Shown here: one piece after another, positions 6,384-7,601 of the stretch | How the letters are laid out: each line of letters starts with the position of its first letter | How positions within the stretch are numbered: position 1 is the first letter of the stretch | Assembly (NCBI GenBank): GCA_913775005.1 | Contig: CAJYKY010000128.1 | Coordinates: forward strand, 1-7,601 | From: an uncultured Achromobacter sp. | Lineage (GTDB): Bacteria; Pseudomonadota; Gammaproteobacteria; Burkholderiales; Burkholderiaceae_B | DNA: 7,601 nt | Direction: 5' to 3' | Translations under genes and position numbers: made by a program | The notes under the pieces: generated by a model | The model's database searches: none | What the model was told of the DNA's origin: nothing | Seen by the model: the letters and a program-made list of their open reading frames with translations, nothing else

Positions 6384-7514
6384 ATGTCCAACACTCAAAG
6401 CACTGAACAGATCGTCGCCGGCATCCAAAGCTGGCTGCAATGCGAATCGCCGTCGAACTTCCCCGACGGCATCGCCGCCATGGCGCGCATCATCGCGGAT
6501 TACGCGGCTGCGGCTGGGCTGACCGTGGAACTGTCGTCGCTCGGCCCCACCACGGGTCCGCTGCTGTACGCCACGAACCGCGCGCCCGGCGATACCCGCC
6601 CCGGCATCCTGATCCTGGCGCACATGGACACGGTGCACCCGGTGGGTACGCTGCTGGAGAACCCGGTGCGCATTGATGGCGACCGCCTCTACGGCCCGGG
6701 CAGCTACGACATGAAGGCCGGCATCTACCTGGCGTTGACGGCGCTGGCCGGCGTGGCGCGCCCCGGCGCAACACAGCTGCCGGTGGACTTTCTGGTGGTG
6801 CCGGACGAAGAAACGGGCAGCCATGCCTCGCGCGTGCACATCGAGCGCTTCGCCGCGAACGCCAAGTACGCGCTGGTCTGCGAGCCGGCACGCCCCAACG
6901 GCGGCAAGTGCGTCACCGCGCGCAAGGGCACGGGGATGCTGAACCTGAACGTCAAGGGCCGCCCGGCGCACGCCGGCATGCAGCACGAAAAGGGCCGCAG
7001 CGCGATCCGCGAAATGGCCCACCAGGTGCTGGCGCTGGAAGCCATGACCGACTATGACCGTGGCATCACCGTCAGCGTCGGCACGATTGCCGGCGGCACC
7101 GTTACCAACACGGTGCCGGCGTTGTGCCGCTGCGTGGTGGACTTCCGTGTGCCCGACATGGGCGCGGCAGAAGACGTGCTGCGCCGCATGCGCGAGCTGT
7201 GCGCGGTGGGGCCGGATGTGGAACTGGACATCGATGTTGAACTGAACCGTCCGCCGATGGTGAAGACGGACGCGGCGGCGGCGCTGCTGGCGCTGGTGCA
7301 AGGCTATGCGGATCGCGCCGGCTTCCTGCTGGAAGATGCGCCGATGACGGGCGGCGGCAGCGATGCCAACTTCACGTCGGCGATGGGCATTCCCACGCTG
7401 GACGGCCTGGGCGCCGATGGCGACGGCGCGCACACGCTGAATGAATACATTCTGATATCGACGCTGGAACAACGCCTGAAGTTCTGGGAGCTGCTGCTCA
7501 AGGAACTGGCGTAA
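6384..7514 (+). CDS. M20-family metallopeptidase (carboxypeptidase G2/ArgE/DapE-like)
   Basis: This 376-residue protein is a probable two-zinc amidohydrolase of family M20 that removes an amino acid or acyl group from a small peptide or N-acyl amino acid in the cytoplasm. The metal and catalytic residues are all present: H80 and D82 in A-H-M-D-T-V-H-P, bridging D109 in Y-D-M-K-A-G, E142 (base) and E143 (metal) in D-E-E-T-G-S, E167 in C-E-P-A, and H350 in G-A-H-T-L-N-E. The dimerisation lid runs from about 180 to 290 and contains H197 in G-R-P-A-H-A-G, usual for completing the partner's active site. The H-P-V-G after the first motif and the G-G-G-S-D-A near 325 fit the carboxypeptidase G2 branch best. 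There is no signal peptide. The start is the ATG at 6384; a TTG at 6363 is in frame but has no ribosome site, and 6384 also lacks a clear one. It follows the hydrolase after 44 bases. Confidence 0.93.
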   Translation: MSNTQSTEQIVAGIQSWLQCESPSNFPDGIAAMARIIADYAAAAGLTVELSSLGPTTGPLLYATNRAPGDTRPGILILAHMDTVHPVGTLLENPVRIDGDRLYGPGSYDMKAGIYLALTALAGVARPGATQLPVDFLVVPDEETGSHASRVHIERFAANAKYALVCEPARPNGGKCVTARKGTGMLNLNVKGRPAHAGMQHEKGRSAIREMAHQVLALEAMTDYDRGITVSVGTIAGGTVTNTVPALCRCVVDFRVPDMGAAEDVLRRMRELCAVGPDVELDIDVELNRPPMVKTDAAAALLALVQGYADRAGFLLEDAPMTGGGSDANFTSAMGIPTLDGLGADGDGAHTLNEYILISTLEQRLKFWELLLKELA

Positions 7515-7568
7515 GCGGACCAGGCGCCCGCGCCAGCCTCTCTAATCTGCCCAAGGCCAAGAATCATC

Positions 7569-7601
7569 ATGTCTTCCGCCCCTGTCAGCGCCATCGCTTA
7601 C
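7569..7601 (+). CDS. Start of a further gene, cut by the right edge
   Basis: An ATG at 7569 opens a frame of 11 codons (MSSAPVSAIAY) that is still open at the edge. It lies 54 bases after the M20 stop, on the same strand. AAGG at 7553-7556 is a possible but distant ribosome site. The product cannot be recognised from so few residues. Its position suggests it may continue the operon. Confidence 0.5.
   Translation, partial: MSSAPVSAIAY

Noticed and set aside
5029..7472. Long - strand frames of 444 and 370 codons opposite the hydrolase and M20 genes
   Set aside because: Same composition artefact; the + strand frames carry complete catalytic motifs and the - strand frames carry none.
7523..7534. 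GGCG/CGCC hairpin after the M20 gene as a terminator
   Set aside because: The stem is only 4 bp and is followed by a mixed sequence without a T-run.
1..7601. CRISPR arrays, tRNA or rRNA genes, insertion sequences, phage genes
   Set aside because: No regular repeat-spacer pattern, cloverleaf, transposase motif or terminal inverted repeat was seen; nearly all bases lie in the listed genes.

Overview
The window is about 65% G+C by eye and strongly biased to G/C at third codon positions. The style of the proteins and of the intergenic sequence suggests a betaproteobacterium of the Alcaligenaceae (Achromobacter/Bordetella-like). This placement is an impression from sequence style, not a database result.

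Everything recognisable reads on the + strand as one compact gene string. It is a complete Dpp/Opp-type peptide ABC importer followed by two cytosolic hydrolases. From left to right it holds: the C-terminal ~460 residues of a family-5 substrate-binding protein (cut by the left edge, ends 1391); a DppB-like permease (1476-2453, GTG start); a DppC-like permease (2460-3377); a DppD-like ATPase (3444-4427); a DppF-like ATPase (4424-5434); an alpha/beta hydrolase with a GHSAG nucleophile elbow (5434-6339); an M20-family metallopeptidase of the carboxypeptidase G2/ArgE/DapE type (6384-7514); and the first 11 codons of another gene (from 7569). The largest gap is 84 bases, and no convincing rho-independent terminator is visible.

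The genes are tightly linked. There are 6 bases between the two permeases, an ATGA overlap between the two ATPases, and a TGATG junction between the second ATPase and the alpha/beta hydrolase. In the expected model the binding protein captures a peptide-like ligand in the periplasm, the two permeases form the channel, and the two ATPases drive import. The two hydrolases lack signal peptides, so they would process the ligand in the cytoplasm: an ester or amide cleavage by the alpha/beta hydrolase and a peptide or N-acyl amino acid cleavage by the M20 enzyme. The real substrate cannot be read from the sequence.

Nothing here is clearly a new class of system. The points most worth a second look are the translational coupling of an uncharacterised serine hydrolase to the importer, a pair of tandem hairpins with a 22-codon ORF in the 66-base gap between permease 2 and ATPase 1, a four-cysteine C-terminal motif in both ATPases, and a lone cysteine pair in the visible part of the binding protein. 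Long antisense reading frames across the region are by-products of the high G+C content.
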